Under the pieces are notes generated by a model. The model worked only from the letters and a program-made list of their open reading frames with translations, was not told where the DNA came from and did no database searches. Below, one piece after another: positions 1 through 11,800 of a stretch of DNA of 64,000 nucleotides (its first letter is position 1; each line of letters begins with the position of its first letter). Made by a program: the position numbers and the translations under genes. Source of the stretch: Rhizobium leguminosarum (GTDB lineage Bacteria > Pseudomonadota > Alphaproteobacteria > Rhizobiales > Rhizobiaceae); contig NZ_CP016290.1 in NCBI RefSeq assembly GCF_001679785.1, forward strand, positions 493,599 to 557,598. Reading direction: 5' to 3'.

Positions 1-338
1 ATGTGGTCGTGGTGATATGCTGCCACCATGTTGCACGGTATGCCAGCTTCTGCGAGAGAGGCGGCGACGCCCGCCGTAAGGCCGACGCTATCGAGCGCAG
101 AATTCACATTGAGGGTGATCTGGCGCATCGCAAGTGAAGTTTCGAACCCCGCTTCGTGCGCCTCTCCTTTCTCAAGGATGACTGTCAAACCTTCTCTTTC
201 GTGAAATGTCCCAATCGGACTCAGATTGTGGACTTTGCTCCCTTCATTGGGTATCGAGCAGAACACATACTCGCCGTCTTCGACCGAGGGCGTCATGTTC
301 GACAGCATTTCGAACTTGTCTCGCGACACAATAGTCAT
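1..338 (-). CDS. ACT-domain protein (DUF2241/ACT_3-like), 3' end outside window
   Basis: The ORF reads leftward from an ATG at 338-336 and has no stop before base 1, so about 112 residues are visible. A GGAG box sits a few bases ahead of the start. The N-terminus (TIVSRDKFEMLSNMTPSVED, then GEYVFCSI) matches what I remember of the DUF2241/ACT_3 family, small alphaproteobacterial proteins with tandem ACT folds that probably bind amino acids. The later stretch with ALDSVGLTAGVAASLAEAG is a typical second ACT motif. It points the same way as the cysteine-synthase-like gene 560 bases upstream, but an operon is uncertain. Family moderately sure; ligand unknown. Confidence 0.6.
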   Translation of the reverse strand, partial: MTIVSRDKFEMLSNMTPSVEDGEYVFCSIPNEGSKVHNLSPIGTFHEREGLTVILEKGEAHEAGFETSLAMRQITLNVNSALDSVGLTAGVAASLAEAGIPCNMVAAYHHDH

Positions 339-895
339 TTTAGCGGTCTCCTTTGCCTATCATCATGATGTCTTAGGTGTTCCTTGTCTAAGACGGGGCG
401 CGAACAAATGAGATTTCCTTAACTGGCATAAGGCAGATTGACGACGTTCGAGTGTCGCGGCAACTCACAGGGTGGCTCCTGCGTCGGGGTCGGAGCAAAA
501 ATCACTCATGCGACAATGTTAGACCGTAAGCCGTCGTCAGGGCCGCAAACTATGCCGCCTAAGAGTTCAATGCAGTCGATTACCAATTCGACCGAAGCAG
601 CTGATCAACTTTCTGAGGAACACATCTGCAACGCAGGCGAGAAGGTGGGCAAGCCAGGCTTGGTCTTCGACGCCGTTTAGATTGACGATCGTCGTGGCAG
701 AGCCTGGGCGGAATGTGAGATTTGCTCGTGGGCACGATCATGAACCTTCCCTGCCCCGTTGACAGGATGCTCCAAAAAACTGCGTACCGATACAACGAGG
801 GGCGCGTTTGCCTAGGGGCCAGGGCCAACCGTTGGTTACGCAGGCTCCAATTCAACCGAAGGTCCAGCGTCACCCTGGCGATCGCTCTGCCGCTT
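339..895. other. Gap without a supported gene
   Basis: About 560 bases between the ACT-domain gene and the PLP enzyme. The short ORFs here lack family resemblance or convincing ribosome binding sites. A small inverted repeat, TCTTAG/CTAAGA, lies near 368-391 just upstream of the ACT-domain gene and could be an operator, but nothing else supports that. Confidence 0.4.
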
Positions 896-1846
896 TCAGG
901 TATCCGCAAAAAGCTTCCCGTTCATGTACTTTAGACCGGTGTCGCTCGCGACCGTGACGACCGTCCTACCCGGCCCCAACTCCTTGGCCAGACAAATCGC
1001 CGCAGTGACGTTGAGGCCCGTGGACGTACCGACCAGCAATCCTTCCTCCCGTGCCAATCGGTGACACATAGCGCGTGCTTCCTCTTCCGGAATGCTGCGC
1101 GTTTCGTCATACAGATGTTGATCGAGCAAAGGCGGAACGAAGCCTACCCCTATGCCCTCGACGTGGTGGGTTCCGGCCCAACCTTTCGATATGACGGGTG
1201 AAGAGGCCGGCTCCAGAACCACGATCCGAACCGTCGCTGAGCGCGATTTTAGAATCCTTGCCACGCCCATTGTCATTCCGGCCACACCGACCGCGCCACA
1301 GAAGGCGTCGATACCGTCTGGAAATTGTGTGACCAACTCGTGACCGATTTCTTCGTAGCCAATTAAGGCGTCACGGTTGTTAAACTGGTCCGAATAATAG
1401 CAGTCCGATCGGGCGGAGACCTCCTGGGCGTGCCGGATCATAGACGGAATCAGATCGGCCGAGATTTCGCCGGACGGGCTATGGATCAGATCAACGGTTG
1501 CGCCAAAGCTGCGCATGGTACGCAACTTCTCCATGGCAAAGGCGTTGGAAGAAGCCACAATGAAATGATAGCCTTTCACTGCGCAAACGAAGGCGAGCGA
1601 GGACCCCGTGCTTCCCCCACTCGCCTCGACTACTGTCATTCCTGGCTGCAAATCTCCGCGGCGCTCAGCCTCTTCGATGATGGATTTTGCCATGCGGTCT
1701 TTATACGAGCCTGTCGGGTTGAAATACTCGAGCTTCACATAGACTTGAGCGCTCCCGTCCGGTACGACGCGACGCAGGCGTATGACCGGTGTATTGCCAA
1801 TAGCGTTGAGCGCGGAATCGACGGGGGGCGGGGGGCTCAGTTGCAT
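896..1846 (-). CDS. Cysteine synthase-like PLP-dependent lyase
   Basis: This 316-residue protein belongs to the fold type II PLP enzymes (CysK/CysM/cystathionine beta-synthase group). The PLP lysine lies in PTGSYKDRMA near residue 49 and the phosphate/substrate loop is EASGGSTGSS near residues 94-103. Length fits O-acetylserine sulfhydrylase relatives. The usual CysK TSGNTG loop is replaced by SGGSTG, so the substrate may not be O-acetylserine; SbnA-like and other beta-replacing enzymes are alternatives. No sulfate assimilation gene is nearby. Family assignment is secure, reaction is not. Confidence 0.75.
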   Translation of the reverse strand: MQLSPPPPVDSALNAIGNTPVIRLRRVVPDGSAQVYVKLEYFNPTGSYKDRMAKSIIEEAERRGDLQPGMTVVEASGGSTGSSLAFVCAVKGYHFIVASSNAFAMEKLRTMRSFGATVDLIHSPSGEISADLIPSMIRHAQEVSARSDCYYSDQFNNRDALIGYEEIGHELVTQFPDGIDAFCGAVGVAGMTMGVARILKSRSATVRIVVLEPASSPVISKGWAGTHHVEGIGVGFVPPLLDQHLYDETRSIPEEEARAMCHRLAREEGLLVGTSTGLNVTAAICLAKELGPGRTVVTVASDTGLKYMNGKLFADT

Positions 1847-2253
1847 GTTTTATTTGTCCTTCCGGTTGATCGTCTAGCGTCTATTGGACAAGCCACCCGG
1901 GTGAACCGCGTGTTGAGTTTTCAGATGGGCGTCAAACCGATGCAAAACACCCAACAAGATCATACAGCGGATTCCCACGAAGTTTCCCAAGAGACTGCTG
2001 AACCTTGGAATCGAGCTGCACGCGATGATGCCGAATTTGCGAGCGGAAGAACTGCGCCAGCCGCCGCCATTCCCCTTGAAGAGTCAGCTGGTTGTCGAAC
2101 ATCACAGCCGAGGTTCCCTGCCCTACCCTTCAAAACTGTGCCCGAGTCGAACGGCATCCCCATTGAAGCGCGACCCGTGAGTTGCTGCACCCACCTTCCT
2201 TGAGGAGGTAGAGCCGTGGAAAAAGCTGTTCAACGATGTCTGCGCGGCACATC
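1847..2253. other. Gap without a supported gene
   Basis: About 400 bases between the PLP enzyme and the HTH gene. ORFs are open on both strands but show no recognisable family and no good ribosome binding site. I see nothing in it. Confidence 0.35.
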
Positions 2254-2472
2254 TCATATCTTTTCTAAAATCCCTAGAGCGGATGCGGTCCTTCGAATCC
2301 TCGACGCGTCGAAATCCACGTCGTTCTCCAGAGCTGTCACCTCTGCCACAGTCAGACCAGTGGTTTCTGCGACGTCGTCCAGCGAATAGCCGCGAGCCAG
2401 GCGAGCTTCTGCAAGCAGAGCACCAACGGACGGGGCAACTGGGGATTTCGCAATCTTCGAGACCATGTTCAT
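2254..2472 (-). CDS. Small helix-turn-helix protein
   Basis: I take only the last 72 codons of a longer open frame as the gene, starting at the ATG before NMVSKIAKS. The residues from about 18 to 60 (LLAEARLARGYSLDDVAETT then GLTVAEVTALE) form a Cro/C1-type (XRE) helix-turn-helix with the usual pattern of a recognition helix followed by LE. It is likely a DNA-binding regulator. The upstream extension of the same frame is proline- and arginine-rich, resembles no protein, and is probably spurious. Target genes are unknown. Confidence 0.5.
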   Translation of the reverse strand: MNMVSKIAKSPVAPSVGALLAEARLARGYSLDDVAETTGLTVAEVTALENDVDFDASRIRRTASALGILEKI

Positions 2473-2969
2473 GTCGATTAAGGCTCCTTTTGGCGGCCGG
2501 AAAACGTGCATCCGTTTTCTCGTTCCACCGCTGCCGACCGCGTCCGGCAACGGACAGTTTCTTCGAATTCCGCGGGCGCTCTTTCTATCAATTTCTGCGG
2601 CGGAGTACAGGTCTGACGCGATGAAGGGCCGACAAGCAGCTTCCGATCTGGCAGGAGCGTTCGCCCCGGTCGGGAAGCTCGTAGGGCGTGATGCACCGAT
2701 CATTCCCAAGCGGAGAACGATGGACAAACAATTCGAGAGTTGCCTCGGCGTGATAAGCTCATGGCCCGCAGATTCGGCCAGAGCCTGTGAGAACCCTGCC
2801 GGGCGCTGTTGATCGGCCGTCGTCTTGAAGAGATCGCCTGAGAACGGCGCATGGGGATCAAGCGCAGCAGCCTGAGAACTCAAGGGTCCTTCATCTTTAA
2901 GGATTTGAGGAACTTCGAGCGCCCGAAAAGAGGATACGGGCAAAGCCCGCATCCTGTGTGGCGTTCGCC
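2473..2969. other. Gap without a supported gene
   Basis: About 500 bases between the HTH gene and the binding-protein gene. The open frame through it continues the HTH reading frame but has low-complexity, non-family sequence. Nothing else is visible. Confidence 0.35.
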
Positions 2970-3899
2970 TCAGTTCTTGGTGACGAAGTCCTTGACGTTG
3001 GCAGGCGTCACGAGCTGGAAGGGAATGTAGACCTTCTTTTCGATCTTTTCGCCCTTGGCGAGCTTGAGCGCTGCATCAAGCGAGCCCTTGCCCTGGCCGG
3101 CGGCATCCTGGAACACGGTAACGTCGAGATCGCCCGCCTGCATGGCGGCAAGCGCGTCCTGCGTGGCGTCGACGCCGCCGACGACGACCTTGCTCATGTC
3201 CTTGCCGGCTGCCTTCAGCGCCTGGATGGCGCCGATCGCCATTTCGTCGTTGTTGGAGATGACGGCGTCGAACTCGATGCCGCTGGAGAGCCAGTTGGTC
3301 ATCAGGTCGGCACCCTGGGTACGATCCCAGTTGGCCGTCTGCTCTTCAACGATCTCGATGCCTTTGCACTCATCGGTCTTGATGACGTCATGGACGTCCT
3401 GGGTCCGCATGCGCGCAGCCTGGTTGGAGAGTTCGCCCATGATGACGACAGCTTTGCCCTTGCCGCCGAGAATACGGCAGATTTCCTTGGTTTCCAGCGT
3501 GCCGGATTCCAGCTCGTTGGAAGCGACGAAGGCCTGCTTGTCCGGCAGCGTGTCGACGTTGACCGGCTGACGGTTGACGTAAACCAGCGGTATGCCGGCA
3601 TCGGCTGCGAGCTTCGACATCGCCGTGGTCGCATCGGTATCGACAGGGTTGACGATGATTGCATCGACCTTGGAGGCGATGAAATTCTGGATCTGGCTCT
3701 GCTGCTTGGAAACGTCGTTCTGTGCGTCTTCGACCTGCAGCGTCACGCCGCTCAGTGTCTTTGCATAATCGGTCATGCCGTTGCGCAGAACCGTCAGGAA
3801 ATTGTCGTCGAACTTCGCCATCGAGACGCCGACCGTTTCCGCGTGAGCCGCCGTCGACATGACGAGCGCCATCGCAGTGCCCAGGATAAACTTTTTCAT
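2970..3899 (-). CDS. Sugar ABC transporter periplasmic binding protein, MocB/RbsB-like
   Basis: The 309-residue precursor starts at an ATG behind a strong GGAGG box (rightward extension of the frame is non-coding). Residues 1-22 form a signal peptide (MKKFILGTAMALVMSTAAHA). The rest is a type I periplasmic binding protein of the ribose/inositol group: NDVSKQQSQIQNFIASKVDA and VNPVDTDATTAMSKLA near the first lobe, and DAVISNNDEMAIGAIQALKA in the second. From memory it resembles the rhizopine-binding protein MocB and inositol-binding proteins more than RbsB. No permease or ATPase gene is beside it, so it is an orphan here. Ligand is inferred, not shown. Confidence 0.75.
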   Translation of the reverse strand: MKKFILGTAMALVMSTAAHAETVGVSMAKFDDNFLTVLRNGMTDYAKTLSGVTLQVEDAQNDVSKQQSQIQNFIASKVDAIIVNPVDTDATTAMSKLAADAGIPLVYVNRQPVNVDTLPDKQAFVASNELESGTLETKEICRILGGKGKAVVIMGELSNQAARMRTQDVHDVIKTDECKGIEIVEEQTANWDRTQGADLMTNWLSSGIEFDAVISNNDEMAIGAIQALKAAGKDMSKVVVGGVDATQDALAAMQAGDLDVTVFQDAAGQGKGSLDAALKLAKGEKIEKKVYIPFQLVTPANVKDFVTKN

Positions 3900-5337
3900 T
3901 TTCACTTCCTCCACAAAGCGGTGCCCGGCTGCACCCTCCTCACGCCGGGTTTCCAGCACACTGGCCGAAAACAATTACCAGGGCTGCCAGATAAGGGCCG
4001 GACATCACCATAAGATATCAAGACAATCTCGATGCTGACGACTAGCCCCTCCTTCGCCGGTACGTTGGCTCGCGCGAACCCCCAATTTTTTTGGTGCCTA
4101 ATTTGATGATTTAAGTCCGCAGTCTTCAACAGCGCCAATGCCGAGCGTCTTTCACCAAAGACACCACAATGATGCAAAGCCGACACATGCCATATTGTCC
4201 AATCTCTTCGTCAGCTTTCGCGTGATCGCGAGGCAACGTGACGCAGTTTTGGCAAGCTTCTATCTATTTCGTTTTGCGGTCCATGCATCGTTGTTTGTAA
4301 ATCCTCTCATTCTTGAAAGAATCGTCGCGGTGAATGAGAGAACCCCATCAGTCCCCGGATATTTTCAGGGATATCGAACCCGATGCAGGAGAGATTAACA
4401 AGAGCGGCGCCGCCGCAATGGACCGGGCAGTCGCTGAACTGGGCCGGTCGAGGCGGCAACTCTACACTCACCCTCGCAGACCTCCCGGCTCCGGCGCAGA
4501 CCTCTCCGGAGATGTCGTTGGCGTCGACATGTCATCTGCACTTGTCGATGCAATTTTATTTCATGACCGTGTCCAATCGCTGGCAATAGATTGTGCAAAT
4601 ACACGAGGGGTAAAAACGATCATGGCCCGAATTCTCAACCGAATGTGACGGCCGTACTCCTGCCATGGGGACCCTGTCAGCGTCAGCGTCCGACTCCTTG
4701 AATCGACGGTCGACTTCCGCGCGTTCCTCTCTGCGGCCGCGTTAAGCTCCGAGAAGAAGTGATGCATTGAGAGAGCACACTCTACAAATGCGATCGGCGA
4801 CGGTCGCGGGCGTTGGTGCACAGATCTGGAATTGAACGGATGGGGATCTTTGAAACGGCTGATCATGCCGTGGCCGCCTTGCCGGAGATGTATTTCGGGC
4901 GTGCGCAGTCAAGCATGCGGTTGAGACGGCGCAGCCGATGGCGACTTCGGTCTGCTGACCATGCCGCGACCTCCCCCGCAGACGCCGCCCGATGATGAAC
5001 TTGTGTCGCCCGATTGCCGTTTCGACCAGCGTAACCGTTAGAGCCCTGCCATTTCATCCGGGCCACCAATGCCACAAAGCGCGATTTATGTAATTATATA
5101 TACAATAATATATGATGTAACGGACTTGTTTCTCATAATATTCAATAATTGTCCGCCAAACTGAAACCGATATACTATAAAATATATCCAACTAACTGTT
5201 GCGTTGTTTGTCGTTTTCATCAACTGTCCTGTTACGAGGAGTGATGATGGTGCAACAGGAAAATTCTTACCCTATGAATGCTGAAATCTAGCCGGCGACA
5301 TCATCCTCCGGAAGGTTTGCACAAGGAGCGCGATGAC
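3900..5337. other. Long gap, mostly without supported genes
   Basis: About 1.4 kb. An open frame at 4334-4648 (104 codons) has no recognised family and no good ribosome binding site. Around 5085-5200 the sequence becomes strongly AT-rich. At 5247-5294 a 15-codon ORF (starting MMVQQENSYPMN) follows a GAGGAG box; it could be a leader peptide for the next small gene but this is speculative. Confidence 0.35.
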
Positions 5338-5586
5338 ATGGATCACCAAAAGAAATCAGACAAGCGCCTTGGCTACTCGCATCTGCGGTTGGCAACCATC
5401 GACGGCGTGTCGCTGCCTGGTCTACAATTGTCACTCGACCGGCAGGAGGGCTCCGTGTCGACGAAGAAGACCTTTTTCGAACAATGGCTCCTGGATTTTG
5501 CTTTCGGTTGCTACCTATTTTATCCGATCCAGCTGTATGAACATCCCGCAACGAGCGAGAGGACGACAAAGGCGCTAAACCGTTAA
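5338..5586 (+). CDS. Small hypothetical protein
   Basis: An 82-codon ORF beginning MDHQKKSDKRLGYSHLRLAT, with a GGAG box about nine bases upstream of the ATG. A hydrophobic/aromatic stretch (FFEQWLLDFAFGCYLFYPIQ, residues 46-65) could be a single membrane helix. I do not recognise the family. The same frame is open upstream to 5278 but that part has no ribosome binding site. Confidence 0.35.
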   Translation: MDHQKKSDKRLGYSHLRLATIDGVSLPGLQLSLDRQEGSVSTKKTFFEQWLLDFAFGCYLFYPIQLYEHPATSERTTKALNR

Positions 5587-6001
5587 GTGAAAGTTACGGT
5601 ATATAATTGGGAGAATTTGGACCGGCCGCCACGTTCCTCCTTTGAAATCCACGTCTATCGGGTTTCCATATTTCAGGATGGAAGCGCCGGCTCAGTCGCG
5701 AACGCTTGCAAATCAGGTCGGCGAGCGGATGGAGGATATCAAGGACGACATCGATGCGAGGCAAGCCAAAGGACGCCTCGGGCACACAGGCTTCAATCAG
5801 GTGTGAACCAGCACGGCAGGAACATCGAAAGATGGTAAGAAAGTCTTTGGAAACCTGACCGTTATACGGTTCACGCAAGGCGCATCTCAAATCTTGCTGC
5901 CGCTATCAAATACGCTGACAACGCGCGCTCGCCTGCCAATCAAGGAAATTTGACGCGCAGGGTTCGCCCATCAAATTTGCTGCAGAAAGGATTCGTTCTC
6001 C
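5587..6001. other. Gap without a supported gene
   Basis: About 415 bases. Overlapping short ORFs on both strands show no family resemblance. The end of this stretch carries the AAGGA ribosome binding site of the next gene. Confidence 0.35.
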
Positions 6002-6712
6002 GTGTCATTTTGTTCTTCGAAACGCATTCGCATCGCCGCACTTGCAGCGACCACCATCGTGCTGGGCACCCAGATCGCAATTGCGCAAGAACCGTCTCTA
6101 GGGTCTCAGTGGCTGAACACGCCGGCATCTCGAGTGGAAGCGCTTGCTGTCCTCCAGACCTTGAATGCCAATCTCCTGAGTAACGCCAGCGCTACGTTGA
6201 CGCTTGACCGCTGGTGCGCCGCGCACAAGCTCGCACCTGAAGGTTCCAAGATCGTAGCTCAGCGTGTGGGCGGGCAAGGCAAACCAGCCGATGAGCACAT
6301 CCGTGAACTTCTGACCGTCGGCCCCGGTGAGCTGATCGCTTATCGCCGCGTCCGCCTGGTCTGCGGCGACCGCGTCTTGTCCGAGGCCGACAACTGGTAT
6401 GTACCTGCAAAATTAACTGCAGAAATGAATCAGGCGTTGAATACCAGCGATATCGCGTTTGGCAGAGCCGTTCAGGCTCTTAATTTCACTCGCACAAACC
6501 TGTCTGCCACGTTGCTCTGGTCCCCTCTATCCGAAGGCTGGGATATGGACGGCTTAACAGCGCATGAAACAAGTTCCCTTAGCCTGCCGCCGTTCCTGCT
6601 CGAACATCGTGCCGTACTGAAACTTCGAGACGGCACGCCGTTTAGCGCCTTGGTCGAAAGCTACACGGACAAAGTATTAGACTTTCCAGTTCCGCACCTG
6701 CTTTCTCAATAG
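6002..6712 (+). CDS. Exported UbiC/chorismate-lyase-like hypothetical protein
   Basis: The 236-residue protein begins at a GTG preceded by AAGGA; no ATG is available. Residues 1-28 form a signal peptide ending AIAIAQ-like, so the product is probably periplasmic. The middle (LDRWCAAHKL, then YRRVRLVCGDRVLSEADNWY and VPAKLT, then SDIAFGRAVQALNF) follows the layout of the UbiC/UTRA fold, where the strand corresponding to the R-x-V-x-L-x-CG element is typical. Related exported proteins are common in rhizobia but uncharacterised. It is unlikely to be a real chorismate lyase because that enzyme is cytoplasmic. No operon partners. Confidence 0.55.
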   Translation: MSFCSSKRIRIAALAATTIVLGTQIAIAQEPSLGSQWLNTPASRVEALAVLQTLNANLLSNASATLTLDRWCAAHKLAPEGSKIVAQRVGGQGKPADEHIRELLTVGPGELIAYRRVRLVCGDRVLSEADNWYVPAKLTAEMNQALNTSDIAFGRAVQALNFTRTNLSATLLWSPLSEGWDMDGLTAHETSSLSLPPFLLEHRAVLKLRDGTPFSALVESYTDKVLDFPVPHLLSQ

Positions 6713-6942
6713 CGCTTCGGTATTTCGGTACACTTGCTAAACTGCTCGGAATAAAAATCGACAGCCACTGCATGCGACAAAGGCGTCTGTCTTGCGGATG
6801 CGTGTCGGTCGGGCGATTGCCCTTGTGGATTCGTTGAGCGCGGCGACCACGCACGATAGCCTAAGTGTAACCCGGATCCCAAGCCATGGCAGATTGTCGC
6901 TTGACAGTCCCCTCGGCAAGCCTCTACCCTTTTTTGCATTCA
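6713..6942. other. Intergenic region ahead of the thi operon
   Basis: No gene seen. This must contain the thiC promoter upstream of the riboswitch, but I could not identify convincing -35 and -10 boxes. Confidence 0.4.
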
Positions 6943-8956
<2,014 letters not shown>

Positions 8957-8957
8957 G

Positions 8958-9929
8958 ATGCGTGTGCTTGTCAAAGGGGCCGGCGTTGCCGGCCTGACGG
9001 TGGCGCATGAACTGCGCGCTCGAGATGCCGAGGTCACTGTGCTCGATCCATATGACGGTTTCCTGCGTGCTGCTTCGTGGCTCGCGGGCGGAATGTTGGC
9101 GCCCTGGTGCGAGCGGGAGAGTGCTGATGACGCGGTACTCATGCGGGGTCTCACCGCCGCCGACAAATGGGAGGCAATGGTGCCGGGAGAGGTGCGACGA
9201 AACGGAACGCTCGTGGTCGCCTCGGCCCGCGATCTTGGTGAACTGAGACGCTTTGCCTGCCGCACGACGGGTTATGAATGGCTGGAAGAGCCGGCGATCG
9301 CGGCGCTGGAACCCTCTCTTGCCGGGCGGTTCCGGCACGGGCTGTTCTTTCGCCGCGAAGCCCATCTCGATCCCCGGCGAGTTTTGACTCTGCTGCGCAC
9401 CAAGCTGACGGTTCAGGGGGTCACCTTCATGGGCGAGAGCCCGCGCGAGAGCTTCGACAGGGTCGTCGATTGCACGGGCGCAGCGCAGATCGGCAAGGCC
9501 GAGGAGTTACGCGGCGTCCGCGGCGAAATGCTTTACCTTAGAAGCTCCGACGTGAACCTCTCCCGGCCGGTCCGCTTGCTCCATCCGCGTATCCCGGTCT
9601 ACATCGTCCCGCGTGGAGACGGTCTGTTCATGGTCGGCGCGACAATGATCGAGACGGATTTCGACGGGCCGATAGTCGCCCGTTCACTGATGGAATTGCT
9701 CAACGCCGCATACACGCTATCTCCGGCCTTTGCCGATGCAACCATCATCGAAACGGGTGTTGGAATCCGCCCAGCCTTTCCGGACAATCTTCCGCGCGCA
9801 AGCCATCAGGGAAAGGTGATCTCGCTCAACGGCCTCCACCGCCACGGCTTTCTGCTCGCGCCAGCCATGGCGGCCGAGGCGGCTGAACTTGTCTTCAATC
9901 AACATACCACGGGAAGGAATGTCCCATGA
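8958..9929 (+). CDS. thiO: Glycine oxidase (thiamine thiazole pathway)
   Basis: ThiO is an FAD enzyme that oxidises glycine to dehydroglycine for thiazole formation. The 323-residue protein starts with a dinucleotide-binding GAGVAG motif (residues 7-12) and keeps WLAGGMLAPWCE near residue 35 and the C-terminal GVGIRPAFPDN and LNGLHRHGFLLAPAM segments typical of DAO-family oxidases. The start is one base after the thiC stop codon; the stop overlaps thiS in ATGA. The first 90 codons of the open frame upstream lie inside thiC and are not used. Confidence 0.94.
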   Translation: MRVLVKGAGVAGLTVAHELRARDAEVTVLDPYDGFLRAASWLAGGMLAPWCERESADDAVLMRGLTAADKWEAMVPGEVRRNGTLVVASARDLGELRRFACRTTGYEWLEEPAIAALEPSLAGRFRHGLFFRREAHLDPRRVLTLLRTKLTVQGVTFMGESPRESFDRVVDCTGAAQIGKAEELRGVRGEMLYLRSSDVNLSRPVRLLHPRIPVYIVPRGDGLFMVGATMIETDFDGPIVARSLMELLNAAYTLSPAFADATIIETGVGIRPAFPDNLPRASHQGKVISLNGLHRHGFLLAPAMAAEAAELVFNQHTTGRNVP

Positions 9930-10123
9930 AATTGATCGTTAATGGCGAGGAACACGATGTCGCGGCTGAGACGTTGTCAGAGCTTTTAGTCCTGATGGAA
10001 TACGAGGGTAATTGGCTGGCGACAGCCGTCAACGGTGAGCTTGTCCATCGCGAAGACCGGTTCGATCGCTCGCTCAAAGACAACGACAGCATCGAAATCC
10101 TGTCGCCGATGCAGGGAGGCTGA
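9926..10123 (+). CDS. thiS: Sulfur carrier protein ThiS
   Basis: A 65-residue ubiquitin-fold protein that carries sulfur as a C-terminal thiocarboxylate to ThiG. The sequence ends in the required Gly-Gly (PMQGG), and the beginning MKLIVNGEEHDV is typical. It overlaps thiO by four bases (ATGA) and is followed by thiG after three bases. No thiF adenylyltransferase gene is in this operon, so a chromosomal ThiF or MoeB must activate it. Confidence 0.95.
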   Translation: MKLIVNGEEHDVAAETLSELLVLMEYEGNWLATAVNGELVHREDRFDRSLKDNDSIEILSPMQGG

Positions 10124-10126
10124 CGG

Positions 10127-10900
10127 ATGCTGACGCTTTATGGGGCCGAAATAAACTCACGTCTGCTGCTCGGCACAGCGCGATACCCCTCTCCTGCCGT
10201 CCTCTCCGAGGCTGTCAGGCAATCGGCGACGGAAATCGTCACCGTCTCGCTTCGTCGTGAGATGTCTGGCGGCCGCAGTGGGGGCACCTTCTTCGAGATG
10301 ATCCGCGCGCTCGCCATCCGTATCCTACCCAACACTGCAGGTTGCCACAGCGTCGCGGAAGCGGTGCTGACCGCAAGGATGGCGCGCGAGCTGTTCGCCA
10401 CCGACTGGATCAAGCTCGAGGTCGTCGGCAACCATGATACGCTACAGCCGGATGTCTTCGGTCTCGTCGAGGCGGCTCGTATTCTCGTCAGCGAAGGTTT
10501 CGAAGTCTTCCCGTACACGACCGACGATCTGGTCGTGGCCGAACGACTGCTGGAGGCCGGCTGCAAGGTGCTGATGCCTTGGTGCGCACCGATCGGCAGT
10601 GCCGCCGGGCCGCTCAATCCGACAGCGCTCAGAGCAATGCGGGCGCATTTCCCTGACGTGTCGCTAATCGTCGATGCCGGCATCGGTCGGCCGTCCCACG
10701 CAACTGCGGTCATGGAGCTCGGTTTCGATGCGGTTCTGCTCAACACCGCCGTTGCCGGCGCCGGCGATCCCGCAGCGATGGCAGCCGCCTTTGCCGCGGC
10801 AATCGCCGCCGGCAATCAAGCCTTTAACGCCGGTCTGATGGAGCCACGCGACATGGCCGTCCCCTCCACGCCGGTGATCGGAAAGGCGGTGTTCACATGA
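10127..10900 (+). CDS. thiG: Thiazole synthase
   Basis: ThiG (257 residues, TIM barrel) joins deoxyxylulose phosphate, dehydroglycine and ThiS-borne sulfur into the thiazole ring. The Schiff-base lysine is visible in DWIKLEVVG near residue 93. The later phosphate-binding segments [10 protein letters not shown] and [11 protein letters not shown] are conserved. It starts three bases after thiS and its stop overlaps thiE in ATGA, so all five thi genes are translationally coupled. Confidence 0.96.
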   Translation: MLTLYGAEINSRLLLGTARYPSPAVLSEAVRQSATEIVTVSLRREMSGGRSGGTFFEMIRALAIRILPNTAGCHSVAEAVLTARMARELFATDWIKLEVVGNHDTLQPDVFGLVEAARILVSEGFEVFPYTTDDLVVAERLLEAGCKVLMPWCAPIGSAAGPLNPTALRAMRAHFPDVSLIVDAGIGRPSHATAVMELGFDAVLLNTAVAGAGDPAAMAAAFAAAIAAGNQAFNAGLMEPRDMAVPSTPVIGKAVFT

Positions 10901-11517
10901 AGATCGATCCGTTCTACCTGATCGTCGACAGCGCCGAGTGGATTGCCCGGCTGGTACCGCTTGGCGTCAAGCTGGTGCAGTTGCGCATCAAGGATCGTCC
11001 GGAGACTGAACTACGCGCCGAGATCCGTCGCGCAGTAGCAGTCTGCGCTAAACATCAATCTCAACTGATCGTTAACGACCACTGGCGGCTTGCGATCGTG
11101 GAAGGTTGCGACTGCGTCCATCTCGGCCAGGAGGACCTTGCGACAGCGGACCTCGACGCGATCCGAGCGAGTGGCCTGAAGCTTGGCGTCTCAACGCATG
11201 ACGAACGCGAGCTGGAAATCGCACTGGCAGCAAGGCCTGACTATATCGCACTCGGCCCGGTCTACACGACGATCCTCAAGCCGATGAAATGGGCGCCGCA
11301 AGGGCTGACGCGGCTGAGCGAATGGAAATCGCGCATCGGCGACCTGCCTCTGGTCGCCATCGGCGGGTTGAATGTCGAACGGATCGAAGGCGTCCTTGCT
11401 CACGGGGCGGATAGCGTCGCCGTCGTGACCGACGTGATGCGGCATGAAAATCCGGAACTGAGAACAAAGCAATGGATCATCGCCACAGCGCAGGCGCGAA
11501 CCCGCAATCTTCAGTAA
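10897..11517 (+). CDS. thiE: Thiamine phosphate synthase
   Basis: ThiE couples the pyrimidine and thiazole halves to thiamine phosphate. The 206-residue protein is a short TIM barrel with [42 protein letters not shown] and [11 protein letters not shown], which are the family substrate and Mg-pyrophosphate motifs in order. It is the last gene of the operon. No thiD kinase is present here. Confidence 0.95.
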   Translation: MKIDPFYLIVDSAEWIARLVPLGVKLVQLRIKDRPETELRAEIRRAVAVCAKHQSQLIVNDHWRLAIVEGCDCVHLGQEDLATADLDAIRASGLKLGVSTHDERELEIALAARPDYIALGPVYTTILKPMKWAPQGLTRLSEWKSRIGDLPLVAIGGLNVERIEGVLAHGADSVAVVTDVMRHENPELRTKQWIIATAQARTRNLQ

Positions 11518-11800
11518 GCCGTCAGGAAACCTGGGTAATGGATTGTAGAATCTACGGGTCGGTCAAGGTAGTGGCATCATCAAAAAATCGAAGTTTGAAC
11601 GCTATGGAAACCGAAAGCGTATCGGTCTTCAAAGGATCTGAACTTCTGACCCATCAATCGGTGGCAGAGCTTACACCAGCCCACTCGCGGTCGTGCCCAT
11701 GAAAACAGGGCGGCAGAGATTCAGGCAAACTGTCCTCCAAGCCTTGATCATAAGTGCACATGGATCTAATGAGGCGCGTCAGTGATCCTAGGAGTTTAGA
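11518..11800. other. Intergenic region between thiE and rpsU
   Basis: No supported gene; one 76-codon frame has no family resemblance. I could not see a clear rho-independent terminator behind thiE. Confidence 0.35.

Noticed and set aside
2958..4013. 351-codon plus-strand frame across the MocB-like gene
   Set aside because: The minus strand has a signal peptide, ribosome binding site and family motifs; the plus frame has none.
4334..4648. 104-codon frame in the 4-5 kb gap
   Set aside because: No ribosome binding site and no recognisable family; weak hints of a helical C-terminus are not enough.
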